From positions 89,541 through 153,540 of the forward strand of contig JAGYXB010002001.1 of NCBI GenBank assembly GCA_022495005.1: 64,000 nucleotides of DNA, in the 5' to 3' direction. The notes beneath the pieces were generated by a model. It was not told where the DNA came from. It ran no database searches and worked only from the letters and a program-made list of their open reading frames with translations. Shown here in pieces: positions 48,601 to 53,496 of the stretch. This stretch comes from Rhyacophila brunnea (taxonomy: Eukaryota; Arthropoda; Insecta; Trichoptera; Rhyacophilidae). Position numbers and translations under genes: made by a program. Positions within the stretch are counted from its first letter, which is position 1, and each line of letters opens with the position of its first letter.

Positions 48601-51600
48601 TCATATTTTGGGGGGGGGGCCAAGGCCCCCTGGCCCCCCCCCTGGGTGCGCTACTGTTACTACCTACTGACGATCTTGAAAGACTTCTCGATATTATTGA
48701 GACAGGTTCGACAACAGGTAGAGTATACGTTTTATAACTTTGCACTTTTTACTGCACTGATAAGCCTCTTTGTCTGATAACGTCGTATAAATTTAGATAA
48801 AATGATATTCACGTATATTAATATAATATGTAATAATAAATAAATAAATATATAATATATGTTAAATTTATATCATTTAGCCGGAGTGCAAAGTTATGAA
48901 GCATATACTCTATCTAGGACTCTTTGCGCGCTCATTTGCTGTCTTTTAGAAGTACTCCCCAGTGACGTCCCTAGGCAAAGTGCCGCCCCAAGAAGATTAA
49001 TAATGACCTCCCCTTTCATTTTTTTTTTAAATATTAAAATCATATTAAAACAAAATACCCACCTACGCAATATACTTATTTTACTTTTCATCCACCATTT
49101 TGTCCAAATTATGTGGGTACAGTAATAACAAAACAATGATTCGGTTGGTCGATAGTGTGCGTGCGGATGTTTACTCCTAATAGTAGGTACTACAAATTAC
49201 CTGGCAGCCGATGTAAGTACTCGTAGCGCTGACGACGGTATACGACGATACGTATTCGTACGCATACAACCCACGTACCGAATCATTGTTTTGTTTTTAC
49301 TGTACGTATCTATTTCACTATTATTATATTCATTTTTAAGAAGTCAACTCTTACTTTAATATAACTGTAATAGCCTAATAACTTTATGACTGGTTTGAAA
49401 TGTTTGGAGTATGGAATCCAATCCCGAGCCAAAATTCTGATCCCGGGATCCCGGGGTATGGTCTCGGGATTGGCATTTTTTCCATTGTTAATATAAAAAA
49501 AAATATTTACAAATAACATTAATAAAATCGGTCAAAAATAAATCTAGTATAATTTATACTATTTAAGACATTTTTTTTAATATTGTATACGTTCAATCTT
49601 GGAAAGTTAAATGGAGTAAATAATATTGTAATAAAAATAATAATGTGAATTTAATATGAGATTGCTGTTTCTGATAGTAAAGAGTTGATGAATGGGTTAG
49701 TGAGATTTAAAATAGTAAAACAAATCATGGTGTACTTATGGCCTTTCCGCTTCATAAATCTAATTAGTCAGCCAAATATGAAACTGCCGTAAAACGTATG
49801 AGATCATGGTGGGATTACTTGTTAATAGTGCGAAGCATTGTTTTTTCCAATCTTTCTCATTTTTATTAATTTATGTGAAAAAATAAAATGAATCGGCAAC
49901 TTACACATGGGTATATATCAAACTTCATTCAAACTCAGTTTATTTCTAATGTAGTTTTTTGTTATTAATAGTATTTTTTCTGTTATATTTTCGTTTTTAT
50001 TTTATTTTCCATATAAATTGATAAAAAAATCAATCCCGAAAGTTTCGGAATTATGTTTATCAATCCCAGGATTCATGGGTATCGAAAATGGCTCGGGATC
50101 CCTAGTTTGGAGGCCTTATTTGAATTTTTCCAACGAATCATTTGCGTCATTGAAATCGCCGCTGATGTCACTCCGTTTGCTAATATCGTATGCTTTCAGT
50201 AACTTAAACTAAAATATTTTTTTGTTTGTTTTTCAGTGTATACAACTACTGGATGCACAAAGACGATGGTATGCCACGAACCAATACACTATAAATTCAC
50301 AGGTAGAAGAAGAATACATTGAGACAGAGTGAGTACTTACTAACATGTTAACTTTTTTAAATTTGGATTACCCGTTTACAAATTTAAGTAGACTCGAGAG
50401 AATATAATTTTTTTCGAAGGATCATCATAAAACTTGTACGGCGAGTCAGGGCTCGAAATGGATCGGAACGCACCGAAGCGTCGTTCCGGTTCATAGAATC
50501 CTCAAAATTATCGCTCCATCTCGTGAGAATATATCAATTTTACTGCCCGCGCATATATTCTATACACAAAACTGCTATCGATGGTAGTTTATTATATTTA
50601 TGTATTGAGGTATTATAATTGATACAATAAGTTAGCCATTAAACTGTCTATCTCGCTTTGAAAGTTAACACGGCCAAGAGAGGTGCTTTTTGACAGTTCA
50701 GACGGTTAACTTATGGTGACAATTAACCGCTTCAATAGATAAATATCATAAATATGAACTACCCTCGATAGCCGTCAATAGCAGCCTTGTGTATAGAATA
50801 GATGAGCCGACCTAGATAATATGTCATATAATAAAAAATCTAACATACTTATTTTTATAAAATACATACATACATATACAACTAGATAACAATGTTAACA
50901 TTGTCGTAAAATTATCGAGCGCTCCGGTTCGTAAAATTTCGAGCGCTGCGGCGAGTGGATACTCACTGTGGATAGAGCCTTTGGTAACTATGTTTTCACA
51001 TGTTGTTGGTATCCTGTCAATTAATGGTTTAAGTAAAGACATTGTACAAATTTTAATCAAACACAATAGGTAAGTATGTAGTATAAAACAAATCGGTCCC
51101 TGTCTATTTAGTGGAAGCCAGCATCAAATAAATTTTGAAAAAAGCCGATATACTGGATTATTTCTTAGGTTAGTTTTGGTTAGGTTATCATTCTTGAATT
51201 CATGAATTTTGCCGAAATAGGCTTTGAAAATTTCCGCTGTTCCCGCCTGTCTTCCAGTGAGTAAACAGACCTGTACCTTAAACTTGTAAAAAAAGGTACC
51301 TATTACAATATATTGTGTGTTATTTTAACTGTTAAATATTAATTATTGAATACGCCAGTAGGCACTTTTCTTTCATGCGTAATTTCTCAAATCATGCCAC
51401 AAATACTTCGTGAATCATGTCCATACAATGAACATTTTTGCAAAACTCGTACATACGAGAAATCGTCGAAATTGTTAGACTTATTCTTCATTTTTTAAAT
51501 GTCTAAATAATATTTAAAGCAACAATTAGATCAGGTATACTCGAACAACATCTTCTTAGCTACGTGTTAAAACTGTGAACTAACAAGCTCCTCCCATTTA

Positions 51601-52681
51601 GTCGACAACAGTGCCTTCCGGCTTTTGCCTAAATCTTCTTGTTGGATAGTACGTCTAATTATTATCAATAGTATCACTAGTAATTCTTACATTATTAATT
51701 TATATTTTTAACCAAATGTACGTTAAAAATATTCTTCTATTAATAAAATGGTTAATTTTCCTGAATCATCTCATATGAAAAGACATATCCTGATATGTGC
51801 ATTGAATTCTATTACCATTTCTTCAAGTGAATGTGAACGCGAATTTTCGCAAATGAATCTGATTATTACCCCAAAAGAGCTTCGTTGAAGACCAAAACAG
51901 TTTCAGCACTTTTGGTCATCAAACTCGTCGGACCTCATTTGACACTTTTCGATCGTTCAAAATACATTGATCGGTGGTGACTCAGTGGAAGAAGACATTC
52001 GGCCATAGACTCTAACTATAAGAAAAGGAATCGAGACGATTTGTCAGACGAAAATTGGACTGAACTTGGAAATCACCATGTCCCCCACAAAGGGGGGGCT
52101 GATAGGGCTTTAGCATGGGTGATCGACCAGATAATTGAAATAACGCACATCAAAAATTTGCTCTAATCGTAAAAAAATCGCCTGCGGCGCTAATTTCTTT
52201 CGGGCTTATTGACATTTTAAAATATGTGGTTATGTGCTTGCATTTTTTGGTTAATGTTTGTTGATACACTGAATACCTTTAATTTGACCACGAACACCAT
52301 TTGAAAAACACTACTATAGAGCATCACACTGCCTTTAACTTTAGTGATAGGTAGGGGGCCCGCTTCAGGATGTGGGTACCATGGAAATCACCATATACTT
52401 TTATTCAAATATATGAGATTTTAAATTGTTTGGCAAGAAGTGAGTAAAAAAAAGCCGCTGGTAGGTATATCTATAAATAATGTATCCGAGAAGTTTCATG
52501 AAGTGTGTGACAGTGTTTTTTTGTTGTCTTATCTTTCAGAGCTCAGCTTACCTTCGAGATTAACGCCCTGGAGGTGCACTTGGAGAGAGAGAAGATCATG
52601 TCTGCGCAACGCTACGCCAGATTGAAGCAGCAGTTAAAAGCCGACCCAGCATTGCAATCCACCGATAAAAAGATGCAGTGA
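27430..52681 (+). CDS. DRC7: Dynein regulatory complex subunit 7 gene (5' incomplete), 13 exons
   Basis: The product is a subunit of the nexin-dynein regulatory complex that links outer doublets of motile axonemes; in insects the expected site is the sperm flagellum. I joined 27430-27624, 29414-29572, 31176-31709, 32730-32889, 34377-34524, 36018-36131, 38016-38156, 39138-39204, 40559-40771, 43986-44279, 45644-45808, 50237-50328 and 52540-52681. All phases match and give about 807 residues before TGA. Family landmarks occur in the expected order: the transglutaminase-like core (HRGNSFEYATLL), the HGWRVHAWILV strand, a PTTGRRYS motif, the YPGGEKVVRYKKA block, the LxEFYxxARxDxL block, and a C-terminal helical region with FTKRQL and QARYDR. 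Human DRC7 has roughly 870 residues, so about 250-300 N-terminal residues are missing here. They were not found in 1-27430. Introns range from about 0.9 kb to 4.4 kb and are full of transposons. Identification rests on my memory of the family, but the collinearity is strong. Confidence 0.9.
27810..28677. mobile_element. TIR element with internal 123-bp tandem repeat
   Basis: The ends are CACAGTAGGATAAAAGCCCA and its near-inverse GGGCTTTTCTTCTACTGTG, the similarity extending through GTGGCCAAAACC. CGTCG flanks both ends (27805-27809, 28678-28682). Three tandem units of about 122-123 bp (AAATTGG at 27871, 27994 and 28116) contain AAAATGGCCGATCCAAAATG. DRC7 intron 1. Confidence 0.82.
28734..28906. 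mobile_element. Small mariner-like MITE
   Basis: 173 bp. The ends CAGTGCCACAAACTTATCTG and CAGATAAGTTTGTGGGACTG are inverted, each flanked by TA. TA duplication plus a CAGT start suits the Tc1/mariner superfamily. DRC7 intron 1. Confidence 0.78.
29414..29572 (+). CDS. DRC7: DRC7 exon 2: charged coiled-coil linker
   Basis: The exon has 53 codons in phase 0, with acceptor TTTTTAAG and donor GAG|GTATGA. It encodes KYKVNPGTDFRSQHLL followed by an Arg/Glu/Gln-rich helix (RREAQRQQRLRERELEEEEA). It matches the charged linker that follows the first transglutaminase-like segment in DRC7. Its neighbours in the gene and the unbroken frame support the call. Confidence 0.87.
29745..30115. repeat. Diverged CAGTGGCGAAG-type hAT ends
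   Basis: CAGTGGCGAAGACTTCTAAT at 29745 and CAGTGCTGAAGACTCCATAC at 30068 have the same orientation and resemble the end at 61680. No matching right end was found, so these are probably truncated pieces. DRC7 intron 2. Confidence 0.5.
31176..31709 (+). CDS. DRC7: DRC7 exon 3: His/acid strands with long acidic insert
   Basis: The largest exon, 178 codons, phase 0 at both ends, acceptor AAACAG and donor TAT|GTAAGT. It opens with KPPHDELHGWRVHAWILVLP, which contains the conserved catalytic-type His. It then runs about 100 residues of Glu/Asp/Ser/Val-rich, low-complexity sequence, and resumes the family pattern at YYIEPTTGRRYSTSHEGYL and VECVYDNQNYY. The family usually has a much shorter link between these two blocks, so the acidic stretch is an insertion of probable structural disorder. 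The third triad position, usually Asp in the IDPxTG motif, is Glu here (IEPTTG). Confidence 0.9.
31921..32125. repeat. Head-to-head pair of Penelope-associated repeats
   Basis: 31921-32007 and 32039-32125 are nearly perfect inverted copies around a short centre (CAATTATCACAGTTGATAAT). Each arm carries GAGGACGAAAC, AAAGTGGAATAAGTACTATA and GTGTTTTATTTAAGTAAACA, or close variants. It lies in DRC7 intron 3. Confidence 0.75.
32235..32400 (-). mobile_element. Older copy of the 55811 SINE family
   Basis: It shares CACCATGTTCGATCCT, ..GATCATATGAG.. and AAACACATATTGAAAAAC with 55811-56021, and ends in CCAATCCCGGGACC where the B box has decayed. Intron 3 of DRC7. Confidence 0.6.
32730..32889 (+). CDS. 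DRC7: DRC7 exon 4
   Basis: The exon has 160 nt, begins in phase 0 and leaves phase 1; the acceptor is GATGTTAG and the donor ATTG|GTATGA. It encodes VNLQENRVPASFDLKDK, then WLPLL and MSWVERLDIP. This acceptor was chosen over the AG at 32741-32742. Only the former continues exon 3 in frame, giving the family string NYYVNLQ; the latter runs into a stop after nine codons. Confidence 0.86.
33035..33633. mobile_element. CAGTGACGTCCC MITE, 5'-truncated copy
   Basis: The right end CCACGGGACGTCACTG is intact. The left side starts at AAATGCCGCCCCTAGGCAGC, and the terminal bases are lost. It carries extra sequence (about 33150-33350) relative to the 18817 copy, including a G-run. DRC7 intron 4. Confidence 0.75.
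33923..34320. mobile_element. Long-TIR element with internal (CCTAA)n, copy in intron 4
   Basis: GTACGTATGCAGTTTATCGT, GCCGCAGTACGTGAAACATG and ATTTCACCGTGAAAT on the left are mirrored by TGTTTCACGTACTGCGGC and GCGGTGAACTGTTTACGTAC on the right. The middle carries CCTAACCTAACCTAACC. It ends about 55 bp before exon 5. Confidence 0.75.
34377..34524 (+). CDS. DRC7: DRC7 exon 5: YPGGEKVVRYKKA block
   Basis: The exon has 148 nt, enters in phase 1 and leaves in phase 2; the acceptor is TTTTATAG and the donor GG|GTACGT. It encodes FERRYPGGEKVVRYKKAVLE followed by KYAPFSRDDGLVKKIT and FDDYEY. This is the most recognisable DRC7 block outside the transglutaminase-like core. It starts about 55 bp after the end of the TIR (terminal inverted repeat) element at 33923-34320. 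Confidence 0.9.
34770..35130 (-). mobile_element. tRNA-derived SINE (family A), minus copy
   Basis: The head on the minus strand contains a B-box-like CGAGTTCAAACCCCG and an A-box-like segment (AGTTGCTTTAATGATTAAAG). The tail carries GTTTTCAAGTTATGTATGTT and ATTCTCAAATCTTGTG. It forms an inverted pair with 35650-35930. Confidence 0.72.
35650..35930 (+). mobile_element. tRNA-derived SINE (family A), plus copy
   Basis: The head 35668-35745 resembles a tRNA: TAGCTTAATTGGTTAAAGCA as box A and ACGGGTTCAATTCCCGT as a T arm with a 5-bp stem and box B. The tail follows with GAGGTGTTTTCAAGATAATA, TATGTATGTTCAATATATTA and CTCAAATCTTGTG. The strongest tRNA-like head in the window. DRC7 intron 5. Confidence 0.75.
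36018..36131 (+). CDS. DRC7: DRC7 exon 6
   Basis: The exon enters in phase 2 after acceptor AATTTCAG and encodes YEWYDKRFDNLKEIH, then YFDKGREDSLKGW. Two donors are possible. AAAG|GTTGGT at 36128 looks as strong but leaves phase 1, which puts the next exon out of frame. TTG|GTTAAT at 36132 leaves phase 2 and joins exon 7 correctly, so it was chosen. The exact 3' end is therefore inferred from frame. Confidence 0.8.
36895..37770 (+). repeat. Repeat B, copy interrupted by MITE-A
   Basis: From the AGCTCGTATTCTTGTTTGTC motif through GACTAGCTAGACATTTGAAA and the ATATATACGTGCGTT stretch to GTTCTTTTTATCTCGTAAT, this matches the reverse complement of 16760-17310 over several hundred bases. The nested MITE at 37326-37700 is the main length difference. 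No open frame of note; class unknown. Confidence 0.75.
37326..37700. mobile_element. MITE-A copy 1, nested in repeat B
   Basis: The 375-bp element has the same ends as the copy at 40777-41143 but the opposite orientation. It is flanked by perfect 8-bp repeats GATTCAAC (37318-37325 and 37701-37708). The host sequence on both sides is a longer repeat. Its other copy, near 16926-16960, lacks the insertion and so represents an empty site. It lies in DRC7 intron 6. Confidence 0.9.
38016..38156 (+). CDS. DRC7: DRC7 exon 7
   Basis: The exon enters in phase 2 after acceptor GTTCACAG and leaves phase 2 at AG|GTGAGT. It encodes FEASCKDNSIECNRKLEFYH, then NAREDNLSSIVA and ENFKGRDDR. The LEFYxNAREDxL motif is the conserved 'EFY..AR.D.L' signature of the family. 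Confidence 0.87.
38157..39137. other. DRC7 intron 7, no recognised repeat
   Basis: About 980 bp of AT-rich intron with a few CG-rich words (GTCACGTCACGCGCACCGCA near 38670). No inserted element could be delimited. Confidence 0.4.
39138..39204 (+). CDS. DRC7: DRC7 exon 8 (small)
   Basis: This small exon of 67 nt enters in phase 2 and leaves in phase 0. The acceptor is TGTTTCAG and the donor ATT|GTAAGT, both close to consensus. It encodes LYLRKIEFGKYYDYDDVHRY. The GRxDRLxYR and FG motifs span the exon 7-8 junction as in other DRC7 proteins. Confidence 0.84.
39587..39657 (+). CDS. Orphan THAP-domain first exon in DRC7 intron 8
   Basis: An ATG opens 23 codons reading MVLCVVLKCGSHTDKPADGI then TFH, followed by a splice donor AT|GTAAGTTG. 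This is the start of a THAP zinc finger (C2CH): two Cys spaced by four residues, then an FH preceding the expected F-P. THAP domains bind DNA in host transcription factors and in P-element-type transposases. I could not find the following exon, which should supply W and the C and H ligands, in the rest of this intron. It is either the leftover 5' end of a THAP-bearing transposon or a nested gene whose other exons I missed. It has the same strand as DRC7. Confidence 0.55.
40559..40771 (+). CDS. DRC7: DRC7 exon 9, donor overlapped by a MITE target-site duplication
   Basis: The exon has 71 codons in phase 0 after acceptor GATTTCAG. It encodes IAEKIFSVKANEIKVVYHYE, then KSTQEFVKPG and SFTPELFTGYM. 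The donor is ATG|GTAGGC. The bases ATGGTAGG at 40769-40776 are the left copy of an 8-bp TSD of the MITE at 40777-41143. The second copy sits at 41144-41151 and reads ATG|GTAGGT, a slightly better donor. Using the downstream copy would include the MITE and reach a stop at 40877-40879. Confidence 0.88.
40777..41143. mobile_element. MITE-A copy 2, hAT-like, inserted at the exon-9 splice donor
   Basis: The 367-bp element starts CAATGACATTAATATGGACG and ends with the near-inverse CGTCCATTAATAATGTCATTG. It is flanked by perfect 8-bp direct repeats ATGGTAGG (40769-40776 and 41144-41151). Inside are two copies of a roughly 120-bp subrepeat containing TTACAATAAAGGTGATATTG. In this orientation each subrepeat offers an AATAAA on the DRC7 sense strand (40875-40880 and 40995-41000). 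The 8-bp duplication points to the hAT superfamily. It is non-coding. Confidence 0.9.
41217..42605. mobile_element. Fold-back element with 677-bp arms (near-perfect palindrome)
   Basis: The left arm 41217-41893 and right arm 41929-42605 are inverted copies, separated by a 35-bp A/T-rich spacer. The ends read GGGGGGACATGCTCGTCG and its complement. Matching landmarks in both arms share one axis at 41911, which means the arms have kept equal length. It lies in DRC7 intron 9. Single-arm relics occur at 778-1175 and 20470-20590. Short frames inside are not conserved coding sequence. No clear target duplication was seen. Confidence 0.88.
43305..43846. mobile_element. FB-like fold-back element with minisatellite arms
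   Basis: The arms are tandem arrays of a roughly 16-17-bp unit of the type CCCGAAATGCCGAAAT (left, 43317-43495) and its complement (right, 43690-43838). The inner region is also inverted (CAAACAGTAATAATTGCGCA on the left). A GAGAGACAAAAA stem closes the loop near 43575. A GTTTTTG on the left and GTTTTTTG on the right may be the target duplication. Terminal arms built from short tandem repeats resemble Drosophila FB elements. It sits in DRC7 intron 9, about 140 bp before exon 10. Confidence 0.8.
43986..44279 (+). CDS. DRC7: DRC7 exon 10 (start uncertain)
   Basis: It encodes LETTAVIQVIILCESCLKAN, then KDDRSLKHYKLLCSLMEEEE and HMERWLKECLASRP, a helical region of the C-terminal half. The donor is ATG|GTACCT, phase 0. 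The start is uncertain. The AG at 43984-43985 follows a pyrimidine-rich stretch and is in phase with exon 9, and AGs ending at 44045 and 44057 are also in frame. Comparison with the family favours the long version, because the V-I-x-V-I-I-L segment resembles the 'EVLEILKLRE' helix. About 25 residues expected before it are not found, so a short exon may lie between 41151 and 43985. Confidence 0.72.
44760..45436. mobile_element. CAGGG(C)TCGAAATG-family element with internal ORF
   Basis: The left end CAGGGATTGAAATGAACCGG and right end CCATTTCGAGTGCTG match the family at 50447 and 57674. I found no clean target duplication. The interior differs from its relatives and holds the open frame at 45093-45368. 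Intron 10 of DRC7. Confidence 0.7.
45093..45368 (+). CDS. Unidentified 91-codon ORF inside a hAT-family element
   Basis: The frame encodes a Cys-containing N part (CVARANSVFCLVAGHVLPRP, then TICEPTQCGVP) followed by one strong hydrophobic segment (IYNVAGLLIFIFVINPLFFG). Its base composition is more balanced than its surroundings. I do not recognise it. It could be captured host sequence carried in a transposon, or chance. No splice sites or promoter stand out. Confidence 0.25.
   Translation: MEDEMCVARANSVFCLVAGHVLPRPNETKKTICEPTQCGVPHYEISPATIYNVAGLLIFIFVINPLFFGLISIWASPDSQRHPQMGDHLGM
45644..45808 (+). CDS. DRC7: DRC7 exon 11
   Basis: The exon has 55 codons, phase 0 at both ends, acceptor AATTTACAG and donor CGG|GTAAAA. 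It encodes an Ala/Arg-rich helix (KAAERAARARELAADF), PGAPYAVRRSSQAI, then LCLKDFTKRQLAKQNI and VQARYDR. The 'CLxDFxxRxxxKxNxxQARxxx' pattern is the conserved C-terminal DRC7 signature. A 2.8-kb hAT element starts only 29 bp after its donor. Confidence 0.9.
45975..46100 (+). repeat. Second Penelope-associated repeat, inverted relative to 46215-46330
   Basis: It has GTTGAAAATGTTCCTCTGAG, GCGGACGAAACCGGTCCTAA and AAAAGTGGAATAAGTACTAA in the plus orientation. The pair forms an inverted arrangement around 46150. Confidence 0.65.
46215..46330 (-). repeat. Penelope-associated terminal repeat (pLTR-like) with ribozyme-like motif
   Basis: Read on the minus strand: GTTGAAAATGTCCCACTGAG, then GTGGACGAAACCGGTCCTAA, then AAAAGTGGAATAAGTACTAT and GCGTTTTATTAAATAAAAAC. 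It lies downstream of the GIY-YIG fragment on the same strand. Related copies occur at 45975-46100 (opposite orientation), 31921-32125 and 16139-16235. Confidence 0.65.
46752..47126 (-). pseudogene. Penelope-like element GIY-YIG endonuclease fragment
   Basis: A 124-codon minus-strand frame contains IYLLSCDSCDAKYVGQTGRS followed by FNTRIKEHL and NHSFNISKNFKILH. This is the GIY-YIG type nuclease found at the C terminus of Penelope-like retroelement polymerases, here with the family's Cys pair (CDSC) before KYVGQTGR and the catalytic Arg in TRIKEHL. The reverse transcriptase that should precede it is absent. The element is therefore truncated and dead as a retroelement, though this domain is still open. 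It is followed on the same strand by the repeat at 46215-46330, as expected for the 3' end of such an element. Confidence 0.82.
47249..48366. mobile_element. CATGG-ended hAT-like MITE, copy 1 (interrupted)
   Basis: It starts CATGGCCCCCACATCCTG and ends CTCCCCAGCCATG. The flanks are ACCTACAC (47241-47248) and ACCTATAC (48367-48374), 7 of 8 identical. It is interrupted by the MITE at 47288-47995. It shares its inner part (GCGCCGCAGGCGACTTTTTT, GTTTATCTCACTTATCTGGT) with copies at 52077-52383 and 59132-59515. Confidence 0.85.
47288..47995. mobile_element. hAT MITE with CAGTGGTCGGCAAACTGCGG end
   Basis: 708 bp, left end CAGTGGTCGGCAAACTGCGG, right end TTTTCCGACCACTG. Perfect 8-bp duplications GGCTAGGG at 47280-47287 and 47996-48003. 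The ends resemble those of Charlie-type hAT elements. It is nested in the CATGG MITE, itself nested in the 45838-48656 element: three levels. Short frames inside are not recognisable. Confidence 0.9.
48960..49050. repeat. Fragment of the CAGTGACGTCCC MITE
   Basis: CAGTGACGTCCCTAGGCAAAGTGCCGCCCC matches the left end of the family (given here as its first 20 bases CAGTGACGTCCCTAGGCAAA). The right end was not found. Confidence 0.6.
49410..50104. mobile_element. TAGGGA-ended hAT MITE, copy 2 (opposite orientation)
   Basis: 695 bp, TATGGAATCCAATCCCGAGC at one end and GGCTCGGGATCCCTA at the other. Perfect 8-bp duplications GTTTGGAG at 49402-49409 and 50105-50112. It aligns along its length to the reverse complement of 2447-3182. 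It ends about 130 bp before DRC7 exon 12. Confidence 0.9.
50237..50328 (+). CDS. DRC7: DRC7 exon 12
   Basis: The exon has 92 nt, enters in phase 0 and leaves in phase 2; the acceptor is GTTTTTCAG and the donor GA|GTGAGT. It encodes LLDAQRRWYATNQYTINSQ and EEEYIETE, equivalent to the 'LQKKQQWYxxNQ' segment near the DRC7 C terminus. Confidence 0.86.
50447..50948. mobile_element. CAGGGCTCGAAATG-ended hAT MITE
   Basis: 502 bp, left end CAGGGCTCGAAATGGATCGG, right end CCGGTTCGTAAAATTTCGAGCGCTG. Perfect 8-bp duplications CGGCGAGT at 50439-50446 and 50949-50956. The middle (about 50560-50810) is itself an imperfect palindrome bounded by TCTATACACAAAACTGCTAT. Intron 12 of DRC7. Confidence 0.9.
51765..51980 (+). 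pseudogene. hAT transposase C-terminal dimerisation fragment
   Basis: One frame reads SSECEREFSQMNLIITP before a stop. A shifted frame continues ASLKTKTVSALLVIKLVGPH then LTLFDRSKYIDRW. The 'S-S-x-E-C-E-R-x-F-S-x-M-N-x-I' and 'S-A-L-L-x-I-K-L-V-G-P' motifs are the conserved C-terminal dimerisation (hATC) region. At least one frameshift and one stop. It is in the last DRC7 intron. The rest of the transposase is not recognisable upstream. Confidence 0.78.
52077..52383. mobile_element. CATGG-ended hAT-like MITE, copy 2
   Basis: 307 bp, CATGTCCCCCACAAAGGGGG at one end and GGATGTGGGTACCATG at the other. Perfect 8-bp duplications GAAATCAC at 52069-52076 and 52384-52391. It is in the last DRC7 intron, about 160 bp before the final exon. 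Confidence 0.88.
52540..52681 (+). CDS. DRC7: DRC7 last coding exon with stop
   Basis: The exon enters in phase 2 after acceptor ATCTTTCAG and ends in TGA at 52679-52681. It encodes AQLTFEINALEVHLEREKIM, then SAQRYARLKQQLKADPAL and a short polar tail. This corresponds to the terminal helix of DRC7 ('FRIRILEQRLNRH'). It ends slightly earlier than vertebrate proteins. Confidence 0.88.
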
Positions 52682-52711
52682 TCGAGATCGAGAGAAGCTC
52701 TTTTTATATCA

Positions 52712-52717
52712 AATAAA
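52712..52717 (+). terminator. Polyadenylation signal of DRC7
   Basis: A canonical AATAAA lies 31 nt after the DRC7 stop codon. It implies a very short 3' untranslated region. It is the only AATAAA immediately after the gene. Confidence 0.7.
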
Positions 52718-53496
52718 ATTACTGTTACAAAACCAATTGATTTTAGTTTTATTATGAAACACATAAAAAACATAAATTCCCACTTTCCATATTTGTAATA
52801 GAACGAACAATATTGAAACTATAATTTATATACCTACTAAGTATTATATCTTTTCTGAAAAAAAATGTACAACAAACATTTTCAAAAAAAATGTTCCTAA
52901 TCACAAAGGTAAAAGAGAAATAAACCATATTTGGAGAACCATTGTCGTTTTATTGTGCTGTACAATACTATTCTCGATATCAGTGGCGAAAGTGGAGGTA
53001 GGCTGTTAAGATCCGACATAAATAGTGGACACTAAACTTACCCAAACATATTTATTTTCATTGAACTAAGATATAAATAAAAAGGATTTCAAGCTATACA
53101 CATTTATATTTTTTATAAAAATCGATGTTTTTTAAAATATATATAAAAAATATTAAAACTATGAATTAGTCAAAAATCTCTTAAGTGGTGCTTAGAAAAC
53201 TTAATATACTAAATTTTAATAATAAATATGACCACAAAATATATGTAATAATAGGGTGCGGTCCGATTCAACAAATTCACATTTTATTACATTTTTTACA
53301 ATTGTAAGTTTATCTTTGACTTAAAATAAAAAATATTTTTCTTTTTAATGTTTTCAGATACATATTTATTCATTAATACAGTTGAAATTGTAAATTATCA
53401 AAAAAATATCTCAAATTGCAAGCTTCGTATTTTTCCGCTAGGTGCCTCTTTAAAAAAGGCTCAGTGAAGACTTCGCTTTAAATGAAATCAAAAAAG

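Larger units (their letters stand above)
45838..48656. mobile_element. hAT element (CAGTGGCGCACCCAGG ends) with nested insertions
   Basis: The left end is CAGTGGCGCACCCAGG and the right end CCTGGGTGCGCTACTG. Perfect 8-bp duplications TTACTACC lie at 45830-45837 and 48657-48664. Next to each end are G-runs (left) and GGGGG/CCCCCC tracts (right). It contains a Penelope-like remnant, a CATGG-ended MITE and a CAGTGGTCGG-ended MITE, so the original element was much shorter. It lies in DRC7 intron 11, 29 bp after the exon-11 donor. Confidence 0.88.
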
